From an uncultured Eubacteriales bacterium (GTDB lineage: Bacteria > Bacillota > Clostridia > Christensenellales > CAG-138), in contig UQXE01000007.1 in NCBI GenBank assembly GCA_900544965.1, positions 1 through 64,000 of the forward strand: DNA of 64,000 nucleotides, given 5' to 3'. Of this stretch, positions 1 to 8,160 are shown in pieces. Each line of letters begins with the position of its first letter. The first letter of the stretch is position 1. The translations under genes and the position numbers were made by a program. Below the pieces are notes generated by a model, which was given only the letters and a program-made list of their open reading frames with translations, had not been told where the DNA came from and did not search any database.

Positions 1-80
1 TCGGGATTCCCAAGGGGACTTTTTACAAAAAGTCCCCTTGGGCGGGGTTTGGGGCAAAAGCCCCAAGGGGCTCGTTAACA
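1..80. repeat. Intergenic hairpin repeat, copy 1
   Basis: A near-perfect inverted repeat (CCAAGGGGACTTTTT pairing with AAAAGTCCCCTTGG) is followed by a GGCGGGGTTTGGGGC segment and a second small hairpin (GGGGC..GCCCC). A shorter, diverged copy of the same text lies at 5385-5422, so this looks like a dispersed REP-like family and not a single terminator. The rest of 81-370 holds no gene I can support. A 75-codon minus-strand frame at 120-347 exists but has no ribosome binding site or recognisable domain. Confidence 0.55.
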
Positions 81-370
81 GGCTTCTTCATTCATCGTCA
101 CATCGTATGGCGCTGCTGTTCAGCTGAATTTTAAATGTGCGCGGCAGCCGTTTTCCAACAATAAAGCAAAGGGCGACGGTCCCGTAATTCTTTGGTGCTC
201 TGGGTGGTATAGTGTGCGCCAATCTGGTTTGGAGTATGATTTTATTTCACGACGCGATTCTTCGCCATCAGCAGTCGGGGGACTTTCGCGCACATTGGGC
301 GCCAGGTTCAGTAATATCCGCCGGTTTTCAATAATAAGTTGTAACAAAATACGCCATACTGGAGGTTGAC

Positions 371-1105
371 ATGAAACTTCGCGCGATTTTTAACCGTGGC
401 GTTGCAGTACTTGCCGCGTCCATGATATTAATGGCCTGTTCCTGCGGGCAAAACGAACCGATAACCGATCCCGACACGTCCCCAGGCGTAACGGACGGCG
501 TTACCGCTTCGCCGGATATGCCGCCAGGTGCTGTAAACAGGCAGCTGACCATTGTGATAGACGCCGGCCACGGCGGATCGGACGGCGGCGCGGTGGGAAG
601 CGTAACGGGAGTAAAGGAGGACGGGCTTAATCTCGACGTCGCCATACTGCTCAAGGATGAGTTGACGCTTCGCGGGTTTAAGGCAATAATGACGCGGGAG
701 TCGGGCGATTCGCTTGCAAAGACCAAACGCGAGGATATGATGAAGCGCAAGGAGATAATGAACGCTGAGGGAGTGGACATGGTGATAAGCGTTCACATGA
801 ACAAATTTGGCGATTCCAGCATAAGCGGTCCGATGGCATTCTATATGCAGGGCTCGTCCGAAGGTGAAAAGATGGCAAAATGCATAATCGACGCCGTATG
901 CGATAAACTGGGGCATCCGAGAAGGCTTGCAAATCCAGGCGACTATTTCGTAATACGCGAAAGCAAGCCGGCAGCCGTTATAATAGAGTGCGGCTTTCTA
1001 TCCAACGCTTCGGATGAGAAGAAGCTTAACGACCCTGAGCACCGAAAATTGCTGGCAGCCGGAATCGCGGATGGAATAGCGGCATATGCGGATACGATAT
1101 CATAG
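371..1105 (+). CDS. N-acetylmuramoyl-L-alanine amidase, lipoprotein (Amidase_3)
   Basis: Predicted zinc amidase that cuts the bond between N-acetylmuramic acid and L-alanine in peptidoglycan, acting outside the cell. The 244-residue protein begins with a signal peptide ending in a lipobox (LMAC, Cys about residue 23), so it should be anchored to the membrane. After a short Pro/Thr-rich linker comes the Amidase_3 fold with DAGHGG (zinc His), the Glu in the VKEDGLNLD segment, SVHMN (zinc His) and IIECGFLSN with the likely catalytic Glu. All expected metal and catalytic residues are present. The start follows GGAGGTTGAC. It is monocistronic, with a hairpin terminator about 140 bp downstream. It resembles CwlD/AmiC-type enzymes, but the exact cell-cycle or sporulation role cannot be told from sequence. 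Confidence 0.9.
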   Translation: MKLRAIFNRGVAVLAASMILMACSCGQNEPITDPDTSPGVTDGVTASPDMPPGAVNRQLTIVIDAGHGGSDGGAVGSVTGVKEDGLNLDVAILLKDELTLRGFKAIMTRESGDSLAKTKREDMMKRKEIMNAEGVDMVISVHMNKFGDSSISGPMAFYMQGSSEGEKMAKCIIDAVCDKLGHPRRLANPGDYFVIRESKPAAVIIECGFLSNASDEKKLNDPEHRKLLAAGIADGIAAYADTIS

Positions 1106-1246
1106 AAAGCGGCGCAATGATTACCAAGTTCATCATTTGTTTACAAAATAACTGCTGTTTAACAGGTGTAATCCACTAGATATGGTGTATAATAGTTATT
1201 GTAGAGATCAATGTTTTTTCTCCATCCTCCTTTATGTACTGAACGC

Positions 1247-1294
1247 GACACGCGGACGCCCTCCTGACCACGGGACGTCCGCGTGTCTGCTTTT
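1247..1294 (+). terminator. Rho-independent terminator after the amidase gene
   Basis: A perfect 12-bp stem (GACACGCGGACG, 1247-1258, pairing with 1276-1287) is followed by a short T run at 1291-1294. It separates the amidase gene from the next transcription unit. Confidence 0.7.
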
Positions 1295-1340
1295 ATATAC
1301 ATGTTTTTGTTAAACTCCTGTTATGTTTTTAAAAAACGCG

Positions 1341-1369
1341 TTGTTTTGACGCCTATGCGGGTATATAAT
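1341..1369 (+). promoter_or_regulatory. Sigma-A type promoter for the PHP phosphatase gene
   Basis: TTGTTT and TATAAT are separated by 17 bp, and the -10 lies 36 bp upstream of the start codon. Confidence 0.5.
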
Positions 1370-1404
1370 TAGCCTGCATAAATTTATTTATAAAGGGGCC
1401 ATTA

Positions 1405-2187
1405 ATGATAATTGATTATCATCTTCACAGCCGTCATTCGTTTGACAGCGACGCCGATCCTCAACAAAGCATTGAGAGGGCGGCTAAACTTGGGGTTTCG
1501 GAGATATGTTTTACAGAGCACGTGGACTTTGAAGACACGCGGAATCCGCTTATGGATATTGGAGCGTATATTTCAGATATTAAGAGGTTAATGCCGTCGT
1601 ATAACGGCGTGCGCGTTAAGCTGGGCTTTGAAATAGGCCTTGACGACGTGGAGTGCTCGCGGAGGACATGGGATTTTATTAAGGATGCAGGCGCCGATTT
1701 CATAATCGGCTCGGTTCATATGGTTGATGGCGTCAACGCTTATTATAATGATTTCTTTGCGGGGCAAAGCCAGGCAGAGGCCTACGGAAAATATATTGAC
1801 GCGCTGTGCGACAAGGCCAAGAGCTGTGCCTATTTCAGCGTGCTTGGCCACTATGACTTTGTAACCAAGTACGCCCCATATGAAAACAGGGCGCTTAACT
1901 ACGGGGATTATGCCGAGCGTATTGACAGGCTTTTAAAAATCCTTGTTGAGAGCGGAAAGTCGCTGGAGATAAATACATCGTCATGGAGAGACGGACCCGC
2001 ATGGGGTATTGAGCTGTTCAGGCGCTACAGGGAACTTGGGGGCGAATTCGTTACGCTTGGCGCCGATTCGCACAGTCCTAAAAGGGTGGGAAAGCGCCTC
2101 AACGAGGCCCTTACAATGGCAATGGAAGCCGGAATAAAATATATAGCCACGTTTGACAGGCTGTCCCCTGTAATGCATAGGGTTTAG
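1405..2187 (+). CDS. Histidinol-phosphatase HisJ family protein (PHP domain)
   Basis: A 260-residue PHP-domain metal-dependent phosphoesterase. The N-terminus has the family hallmark DYHLHSRHSFDSD, and further metal-binding His residues appear in TEHVDF, GSVHMV, VLGHYDF and GADSHSP. The length and motif order match the HisJ/HisK branch, which removes phosphate from L-histidinol phosphate in histidine synthesis. No other his gene lies nearby, so the substrate is inferred from the family and a different small phosphate ester is possible. The ATG follows a GGGG-type ribosome binding site and its own promoter. Confidence 0.8.
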   Translation: MIIDYHLHSRHSFDSDADPQQSIERAAKLGVSEICFTEHVDFEDTRNPLMDIGAYISDIKRLMPSYNGVRVKLGFEIGLDDVECSRRTWDFIKDAGADFIIGSVHMVDGVNAYYNDFFAGQSQAEAYGKYIDALCDKAKSCAYFSVLGHYDFVTKYAPYENRALNYGDYAERIDRLLKILVESGKSLEINTSSWRDGPAWGIELFRRYRELGGEFVTLGADSHSPKRVGKRLNEALTMAMEAGIKYIATFDRLSPVMHRV

Positions 2188-2405
2188 CATTGCCTGCTTT
2201 TGCGAATAGGCGGGCATGTATCGACGATGGTGCGTTTTACCACTAATTCAGGAGCGGACATGAGGGAATGATATTTGTAACAGGACGATTAAACGGCATT
2301 CCGGCACGCTTATTCGAGTATAGTCGCTATTGCCAGCGGTTTACAAATGGGGTACAATCAATAAAGGGTCCGTAATGGTTCCTAAAACCAGAAGGGGGCG
2401 ATACC

Positions 2406-2747
2406 ATGGAAGAAGAAAGGGATTTTGTCACGTTTGTCGGAGACGATGGCGAAGAGTTTGAGCTGGACATCGTGGATTACTTTGAACACAAGGGAGAGGA
2501 ATACGCGATATTGATCGATTCATCCGAAGATTATGACGACAATGAGGAATTCGACGCCTACATAATGAAGGTCGTTGTTAACGGTGAAGTGGAGGAGTTC
2601 CTCCCGCCCGACGACGAGCTGATGGAAGAGCTTGCGGCAGTAGCTGAAGAGCGCCTGGGAGCGGTATGCGAATGCGACGTGTGCCATGACGGCGATTGCC
2701 AGGGCCACCACGAGTGTCACGAAGAGGGCTGCGGCTGCCGCGAGTAA
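2406..2747 (+). CDS. DUF1292 family protein with Cys/His-rich tail
   Basis: A small acidic cytoplasmic protein of 113 residues. Residues 1-80 match the DUF1292 family (pattern around FVGDDGEEFELDIVDYFEH, then EEYAIL), which is widespread in Firmicutes but has no known function. The last ~27 residues contain seven Cys and four His, spaced like a metal-binding tail (CECDVC, CHEEGCGC). I do not think of that tail as part of the usual DUF1292 protein. The start follows GGGGGCGATACC. Function unknown; metal binding is inferred from composition only. Confidence 0.75.
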   Translation: MEEERDFVTFVGDDGEEFELDIVDYFEHKGEEYAILIDSSEDYDDNEEFDAYIMKVVVNGEVEEFLPPDDELMEELAAVAEERLGAVCECDVCHDGDCQGHHECHEEGCGCRE

Positions 2748-2830
2748 GCTTAGCGGCAAGCAGGCTGAACTTAGGCGGGCGGGTTGCTGTCCGCTTTTGT
2801 ATATATGAATAATTCCGCTAAAGGGCTATA

Positions 2831-2859
2831 TTGACAAAAAGATCCGGCTTGAATATAAT
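2831..2859 (+). promoter_or_regulatory. Promoter of the thrS T-box transcript
   Basis: Consensus TTGACA and TATAAT are 17 bp apart. Transcription would begin near 2866, giving a leader of about 320 nt before thrS. Confidence 0.8.
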
Positions 2860-2865
2860 CTAATG

Positions 2866-3135
2866 AATAGCGTATCCGCAGGATGAACGGGTTTTGCTTT
2901 GAGAACAATGCTAGAAGGATTATATGATCCGGCAGAGAGGGGCGACGTTGGCTGCAATCGCCTATAGCTGATTCTCATAACGGCGCACCGTCCCGCGACT
3001 GCGGCGTATAAGCTGCGTTACAGGCTTGTCGAGCGGGCCGATGGCCGTATGATACCGTACGATCAGCCGTCAAGGCCAATTAGGGTGGAACCGCGGGTTT
3101 GTCCCGTCCCTTGCGTTAGCCAGGGACGGGTTTTT
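2866..3135 (+). promoter_or_regulatory. T-box riboswitch leader controlling thrS
   Basis: The invariant T-box sequence AGGGTGGAACCGCG lies at 3082-3095, directly followed by a terminator. T-box leaders bind uncharged tRNA: the acceptor end pairs with the TGGN bulge and stabilises an antiterminator. Here the bulge reads TGGA, which fits a tRNA with U as discriminator base, consistent with tRNA-Thr of many Firmicutes (family knowledge). A stem I can be drawn around 2900-2980 (GAGAA pairing with TTCTC). I could not place the Thr specifier codon with confidence. Confidence 0.9.
3103..3135 (+). terminator. Regulated terminator of the T-box leader
   Basis: The 9-bp stem CCCGTCCCT/AGGGACGGG (3103-3111 with 3122-3130) is followed by TTTTT. 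It competes with the antiterminator formed by the T-box sequence. Confidence 0.9.
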
Positions 3136-3187
3136 GTATGCAATCCAGCCTGGCCTTGCCGCTATAATAAAAAATCGGAGGTTACAC

Positions 3188-5128
3188 ATGAATATCACAT
3201 TTCCCGACGGATCGGTACGCCAGTATGACGATGGGGTCAGCGCGCTTGACATAGCTGCAAGCATTGGCCAGAGGCTTAGAAAGTCAACCCTTGCGGCCGA
3301 GCTTGACGGCAGCCTTTGCGACGCGTCCCAGCCGATTACGGGTGACCATTCGCTTAAACTGCTGTCCTTTTCAGACCCCGGGGGACGCTGGACCTACAGG
3401 CATACGGCGGCGCATATACTGGCGCAGGCTGTTAAGAGGCTGTTCCCTGACGCAAAGCTTGCGATAGGGCCGGCGATTGACGATGGATTCTATTACGACT
3501 TTGACACCGAGAGGAGCTTTTCGCCTGAAGACCTGGGAAGGATTGAAAAGGAGATGGCTATCATCAGCCAGCAGAACCTTGATATGGAAAGGTTTGAGCT
3601 GCCAAGGAACGAAGCTGTCGCCCTGATGAAAGAGATGGATGAACCATATAAGGTTGAGCTTATCGAGGACCTTGCGGACGACGCCGTAATAAGCTTTTAC
3701 AGGCAGGGCGAGTTTGTAGACCTGTGCGCGGGGCCGCATGTGGAGAGCACGGGCAGGGTTAAGAACATAAAGCTTCTAAGCGTTGCGGGCGCCTATTGGC
3801 GCGGAAGCGAAAAGAATAAGATGCTCAAGCGTATATACGGAACGGCCTTTGAGAAAAAATCCGAGCTTGATGAATACATCGAAAAGCGCGAAGAGGCCAA
3901 AAAGAGGGATCATAACAGGCTGGGAAGGGAGCTTGAGCTGTTTACGACGGTGGATATGATAGGACAGGGGCTTCCGATACTCCTCCCTAAGGGAGCGAAG
4001 GTGATACAGCTTCTGCAGCGCTTTGTGGAGGATGAGGAACAGCGGCGCGGCTATATGCTGACCAAAACCCCGTTTATGGCCAAGAGCGACCTGTACAAGA
4101 TATCGGGTCACTGGTACCATTACCGCGACGGCATGTTCATCATGGGGGATCCGGATGATGAGGAGAACGAAGCGCTTGCGCTCAGGCCGATGACATGCCC
4201 GTTTCAGTTTATGGCTTACCTCAATAAATCCCGCTCATACCGCGACCTTCCAATGCGGTACAACGAAACCTCAACCCTGTTCAGAAACGAATCGTCCGGC
4301 GAGATGCACGGGCTTATAAGGCTTAGGCAGTTTACAATCTCCGAGGGCCATCTGGCCTGCAGGCCGGATCAGGTTGAGGACGAATTCAAGGGCTGTTTGG
4401 ACCTGGCTGCTTTTATGCTAAAGACCCTGGGCCTTGATGAAGACGTGACGTACCGCTTTTCAAAATGGGACGAAAACGACAGGGAGAAGTATATCGGCGG
4501 CAAGGAGAGCTGGGAAGCCACCCAGGATATGATGCGCAGCATACTCAAAGACCTTAACGTGGACTTTGAGGAGGCGGATGGAGAGGCGGCGTTTTATGGT
4601 CCAAAGCTCGACATACAGATCAAAAATGTTCACGGCAAAGAGGATACCCTTATCACGATTCAGATAGATTTCCAGCTTGCCGAGCGGTTTGGCATGACGT
4701 ATGTCGACTCGGACGGAACCAAGAAATATCCTTACGTCATACACCGCACTTCAATCGGATGCTATGAGCGCACGTTGGCGCTGTTGATAGAAAAGTATGC
4801 GGGAGCCTTCCCCGTGTGGCTGGCTCCGGTGCAGGTAAAGGTGCTCGCCATGACGGACCGCACGCACGACGCCGCGCTAAAGATATCAGGCGACCTGGAG
4901 CGGCTTGGAATAAGAGCCGAATGCGACCTGCGCAACGAGAAGATAGGCTTTAAGATAAGGGAAGCGCAGGTGCAAAAGACGCCATATATGCTTATAATAG
5001 GGGATAAAGAGGTGGAAAACGGCGTTGTCGCGGTAAGGGCGCGCAAGGAGGGCGACCTTGGGACGATGCCGCTGGACGATTTTATAATCAGGATAGGCCG
5101 TGAGATAGACACGAAGGCCAGGGACTAA
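3188..5128 (+). CDS. thrS: Threonyl-tRNA synthetase
   Basis: Class II synthetase that charges tRNA-Thr. The 646-residue protein has an N-terminal TGS domain (residues 1-60), the editing/SAD region with HTAAHILAQ, the catalytic core with the zinc-binding Cys in RPMTCPFQ and motif 2 near LIRLRQFTISEGH, motif 3 near HRTSIGCYERTLALLIEK, and a C-terminal anticodon-binding domain starting at VWLAPVQV. An in-frame start at 3134 would lie inside the leader terminator. The ATG at 3188 has a GGAGG box just upstream and begins exactly at the TGS domain. Expression is controlled by the T-box leader, so threonine starvation should raise it. Confidence 0.97.
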   Translation: MNITFPDGSVRQYDDGVSALDIAASIGQRLRKSTLAAELDGSLCDASQPITGDHSLKLLSFSDPGGRWTYRHTAAHILAQAVKRLFPDAKLAIGPAIDDGFYYDFDTERSFSPEDLGRIEKEMAIISQQNLDMERFELPRNEAVALMKEMDEPYKVELIEDLADDAVISFYRQGEFVDLCAGPHVESTGRVKNIKLLSVAGAYWRGSEKNKMLKRIYGTAFEKKSELDEYIEKREEAKKRDHNRLGRELELFTTVDMIGQGLPILLPKGAKVIQLLQRFVEDEEQRRGYMLTKTPFMAKSDLYKISGHWYHYRDGMFIMGDPDDEENEALALRPMTCPFQFMAYLNKSRSYRDLPMRYNETSTLFRNESSGEMHGLIRLRQFTISEGHLACRPDQVEDEFKGCLDLAAFMLKTLGLDEDVTYRFSKWDENDREKYIGGKESWEATQDMMRSILKDLNVDFEEADGEAAFYGPKLDIQIKNVHGKEDTLITIQIDFQLAERFGMTYVDSDGTKKYPYVIHRTSIGCYERTLALLIEKYAGAFPVWLAPVQVKVLAMTDRTHDAALKISGDLERLGIRAECDLRNEKIGFKIREAQVQKTPYMLIIGDKEVENGVVAVRARKEGDLGTMPLDDFIIRIGREIDTKARD

Positions 5129-5157
5129 CCCCCGCGTGCTGGAATCAAACCGCATTG

Positions 5158-5322
5158 GCCGTACACGCCGCCCATAATTATGGATTTTGATATTTGCCTC
5201 CGGCGGCTTAGAACCTTTTTCGCGAAAAAGGTTCTAAGAACTCCAAAAAATGCACAGGGGATAGTATAAGCTTTGGGCATTACCAAAGTATAATCCATCA
5301 AAAGCCGGCGGCGTGTACGCCG
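5158..5322. repeat. Large imperfect palindromic intergenic element
   Basis: The ends carry an inverted repeat sharing GTACACGCCGCC (near 5160-5172 and inverted at 5307-5319). Weaker inverted similarity continues inward around TATGGATTTTGAT and ATCAAAAGCC. The centre-left holds a perfect 32-bp palindrome at 5207-5238 (CTTAGAACCTTTTT-CGCG-AAAAAGGTTCTAAG). The whole 5129-5566 gap has no gene. The element could be a non-autonomous mobile repeat; the internal hairpin could also end thrS transcription, although it lacks a strong T run. Confidence 0.5.
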
Positions 5323-5384
5323 GTCTTTTGATACCTTGGGAGCGAACAAAGAAAATCCAAACACAAAAAACCAAACGTTGTTTT

Positions 5385-5422
5385 TCGGGATTTCAAAGGG
5401 GACTTAGTCCCCGTGGCGGGGT
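5385..5422. repeat. Intergenic hairpin repeat, copy 2
   Basis: CGGGATTTCAAAGGGGACTT then AGTCCCCGTGGCGGGG matches the text at 1-52 with a shortened hairpin loop and a few substitutions. Two copies 5.4 kb apart, both intergenic, indicate a repeat family. Confidence 0.55.
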
Positions 5423-5566
5423 GACCGGCCCTCCGTCAGCCGACGGCATTTTTTACAATCCGCACTACTATCGCCCAAATTAACCTGTTAAAACCTATAA
5501 ATGGGCGTATACCGGTTTTTTACCATGGGAATAATACCCATATATCAACTGATGGAGGGTATTGCC

Positions 5567-6673
5567 ATGGCCATTTCGGTTTTAAATCGGTTTTCACAGG
5601 ATCTTGCCATTGATCTTGGAACTGTTAATACGCTAATCGCCCGAAAGGGGTGGGGAATCCTGCTTAGGGAGAAGAGCGTGGTTGCGGTATCCAACGCTGT
5701 AAAAAATGAGGTCGTAGCCATTGGAAGCTCCGCACCCGAGGTTTCGGGCAGGGTTCCAGGCGGGATAAGCCTGGTTCAGCCGCTTCGCGACGGCGTAATA
5801 TCGGATATATCCCTTGCCTGCGTAATGCTTTCAGGCTTTATAAAAAAGGCGCTTGGAAAAAGGCCCAGGCTGTTTGGCATAAACGTGGTGGTATGCGTGC
5901 CTGGATGCATAACCCAGGTAGAGCAGGCCGCCATAGAGGAAGCGGCCCATTCGGCGGGAGCGCGCAGCGTGACGGTCGTCGAGGAATCGCTTGCCGCGGC
6001 GGTTGGCGCGGATCTGCCAGTATACGGGCCAACGGCATCGATGGTAGTGGACATAGGGGGCGGAACCACGGACGCGGCCGTGATATCGCTTGGCGGAATT
6101 GCGGCCTCAAATTCGGTGCGAACGGGCGGGACCCATATAAACGAAGCCATAATAGCTTACCTGCGCCAGAAGACGGGAATCACCATAGGCGATAAGACGG
6201 CGGAACAGGTAAAGCTTTCCGTGGGGCTTGAGCCATCTGATCCGGACATGATTATGCGCATAAAAGGCCGCAGGATGGATACGGGCCTGCCCGACGCAGT
6301 CCATATATCAGCGTGCGAGCTGGCGGGAGCCATGGAAGAGCCGGCCTCCAGGATTGTGGAGGCTGTTGTGGATACGCTGGCCGGCACGCCTCCGGAGCTG
6401 GCGGGCGACATAATAGATACAGGCATAGTGCTGACAGGCGGAGGAGCCCTGTTGAAGGGGCTTTGCGCGCGCATAGAGAGCGCCACCGGCCTGCCGGTGA
6501 TGGTAGCCGAATCGAGCATGGACTGCGTAATAACGGGCGCGCTCAGGCTGCTGGAAAGGCGCGGGACGCTTCCAGAGCCCATGTACGCCTCCGGTTCGGC
6601 AAACGCCAAGCTGGGAAACCCGGGAGAGTTTGCACGGCAGCCTGACGCAAACGTACAGCACAATGCCCGCTGA
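5567..6673 (+). CDS. MreB/Mbl family actin-like protein
   Basis: Bacterial actin homologue, 368 residues from the chosen start. MreB filaments guide elongation of the cell wall at the membrane. Actin-fold nucleotide-binding motifs are present: DLGTVNTLI (phosphate 1), VVDIGGGTTDAAVISLGG (phosphate 2) and VLTGGGALLKGL (adenosine). An in-frame start at 5501 exists, but the ATG at 5567 has GGAGGG at ideal spacing and fits the family N-terminus. No mreC or mreD is adjacent, so this may be an Mbl/MreBH-type paralogue and not the primary mreBCD copy. The length is slightly above the usual 330-345. Confidence 0.88.
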   Translation: MAISVLNRFSQDLAIDLGTVNTLIARKGWGILLREKSVVAVSNAVKNEVVAIGSSAPEVSGRVPGGISLVQPLRDGVISDISLACVMLSGFIKKALGKRPRLFGINVVVCVPGCITQVEQAAIEEAAHSAGARSVTVVEESLAAAVGADLPVYGPTASMVVDIGGGTTDAAVISLGGIAASNSVRTGGTHINEAIIAYLRQKTGITIGDKTAEQVKLSVGLEPSDPDMIMRIKGRRMDTGLPDAVHISACELAGAMEEPASRIVEAVVDTLAGTPPELAGDIIDTGIVLTGGGALLKGLCARIESATGLPVMVAESSMDCVITGALRLLERRGTLPEPMYASGSANAKLGNPGEFARQPDANVQHNAR

Positions 6674-6866
6674 GGCATAAATAAAGTAACTAGCAGGAAG
6701 AGGCCGTGGGAAAACGCCGCGGCCTTGGATTTTATTTGCATATGGAATCGACAATATATTAAGTATATGGTACGCTTATATTGATGTATAGTACATACAG
6801 TATGAAGCAAGGTATACTTAAGATCGGCATCCATTTTATTCAAAAGTTAGTAGGAGGCTGTATGAC

Positions 6867-7520
6867 ATGAAACGATCAATTAAAATGGCTATAACAATAA
6901 TTTTAGTTGTTGTTATATTATCGGCTGCATATCCGAGCGGGGCTTACATGGAAACGGGGGAGATAACCCAAGACATTAACAGGAAGTGGACGGTAGTTAA
7001 GGATGGGGATTATAGAAATAAATACAGCGACCCATCGGTTTTGAACAACATAATTAATAATGATTCGAAAACCACTTTGCAGCTTCAAAGGCTGGAGGAT
7101 TACTTCACCAGCATTTCGATTCACGGGGACGCTTCCGAAAACAGGACATATCCAAACTATTTTGGGGGCAAATACATAAACGAAAACGGTGAATTGGTAA
7201 TATGCCTGTCAGATAATACTATAGAAAATAGAAACCTTATGGAAGAAGCGGCTGGCGGCGGCATAGCGTTTAAAAGCGTCAAGCATTCATATAACGAGCT
7301 CAGCACGGCCAAACAAAATCTTACCAGATGGGTAGGCGCATGCATTGAAAAGGACGGCGCTCCGGACGGATTATATGGCTGGGGCATAGGGAATGAGATG
7401 AACTGCCTGATGGTTGACGTCAAATATGAATCCGAAGAGCTATTTAGACAGGTATATGATGCGACCGGAAGATTTTCAGGGATAGTGTTTAATATAATGG
7501 AGGATACGGGAGCGATATAG
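6867..7520 (+). pseudogene. Orphan propeptide-like secreted protein (S1 protease pro-region)
   Basis: Encodes 217 residues with a signal peptide or anchor (hydrophobic residues 7-25). The body resembles the pro-region found ahead of some Firmicutes S1-family secreted proteases: YPNYFGGKYINENGELVI, a SYNELSTAKQNL segment, and a repeated GN-type strand pattern. The reading frame stops at GAI right where a protease domain would be expected, and no catalytic triad is present. It is either a truncated protease or a free-standing propeptide. The ribosome binding site (GTAGGAGGC) and signal look intact, so a small secreted protein could still be made. Family assignment is by eye. Confidence 0.45.
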
Positions 7521-7691
7521 GAAGGATTGACGATTGGGTACAGAAACAGGGCTTGACGGTAAATCAAGCCTTGTACGTAAGGGTTAATTGCAGTATAATG
7601 TAATAAGAGCCGATGCTGAAAGGTAAGCGCGCTTTATCTGAATGGAACTTCACCCTTTAAAGTTGAAAGCTCATAGGGTGGAGTTCTAATA
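7521..7691. other. Inverted repeat between convergent transcripts
   Basis: GAACTTCACCCT (7645-7656) pairs with AGGGTGGAGTTC (7675-7686), a 12-bp stem with one wobble. It lies between the stop of the plus-strand propeptide gene and the stop of the minus-strand small ORF. It may act as a shared 3' structure, but there is no T run. The rest of the stretch shows nothing recognisable. Confidence 0.35.
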
Positions 7692-7760
7692 CTATCTACA
7701 AAGTAGATATATAAACGCAAACACAGTTACGATAAACATACCAAAGGCCATTTCTTTCAT
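7692..7760 (-). CDS. 22-residue predicted membrane peptide
   Basis: The minus strand encodes a 22-residue peptide starting MKEMAFGMF and ending IYLLCR. The core is almost entirely hydrophobic with charged ends, enough for one membrane span. An AGGAGG box lies 9 nt before this ATG; an earlier ATG at 7766 is only 3 nt away from it. A good minus-strand promoter sits about 60 bp upstream. This combination of promoter, binding site, start and stop in a 640-bp gap is unlikely to be chance. I do not recognise the family. Candidates are a type I toxin-like peptide or a small regulatory membrane subunit, both speculative. Confidence 0.5.
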   Translation of the reverse strand: MKEMAFGMFIVTVFAFIYLLCR

Positions 7761-7819
7761 GTGCATTAACCTCCTCTCGAACATATAATAGCAACTCCGC
7801 ACATCGGCTCATACATATA

Positions 7820-7848
7820 TGTATACCACACGTATTCGAGCAAATCAA
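7820..7848 (-). promoter_or_regulatory. Minus-strand promoter for the small membrane peptide
   Basis: Read on the minus strand, TTGATT (7843-7848) and TATACA (7820-7825) are 17 bp apart. Transcription would begin near 7813, about 50 nt before the start codon. Confidence 0.55.
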
Positions 7849-7991
7849 GTCCTAAGTAAAGAAAAACTCTACTGAACAAAAATAGCCCCCTATTATAAAG
7901 AAGAACTTGATTATTTATTTATCTACATGATATTATTATTCGTCAGGTGTAATCCTGAGGATTGAAATAGTAGGGGTTGACTTTATTTAGT

Positions 7992-8037
7992 AAATTATAT
8001 GTGGACGCCGAGATATCGCGGCGTCCACATATAATTT
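7992..8037. other. Perfect 19-bp inverted repeat upstream of argS
   Basis: AAATTATATGTGGACGCCG (7992-8010) pairs perfectly with 8019-8037 around an 8-nt loop. A-rich and T-rich ends make it a plausible bidirectional terminator. It could also be an operator, since a TTGACT -35-like box lies just upstream. No T-box motif is present before argS. Confidence 0.6.
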
Positions 8038-8160
8038 GTACCTCATTGTACTGTTTCAAACTCAATTCCAAACTCCCCCACGCCCAATCCCCTCCATTCC
8101 CTTGACATAACGGGCAATGATCTATAAAATAACAAGTTAACAAGCGATAGGAGTAAGGAC

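Noticed and set aside
120..347. 75-codon minus-strand ORF before the amidase gene
   Set aside because: No ribosome binding site, no recognisable domain, and it lies next to an intergenic repeat; likely a chance or repeat-derived frame.
5207..5238. Perfect 32-bp palindrome as the thrS terminator
   Set aside because: There is no clear T run after either strand and it sits inside a larger palindromic element, so a simple terminator call was not made.
6157..6843. Long minus-strand ORFs opposite the MreB-family gene
   Set aside because: They are shadow frames; the plus-strand MreB motifs and ribosome binding site are clear.
8043..8160. T-box leader for argS
   Set aside because: The conserved AGGGTGG-ACCGCG sequence is absent upstream of argS.
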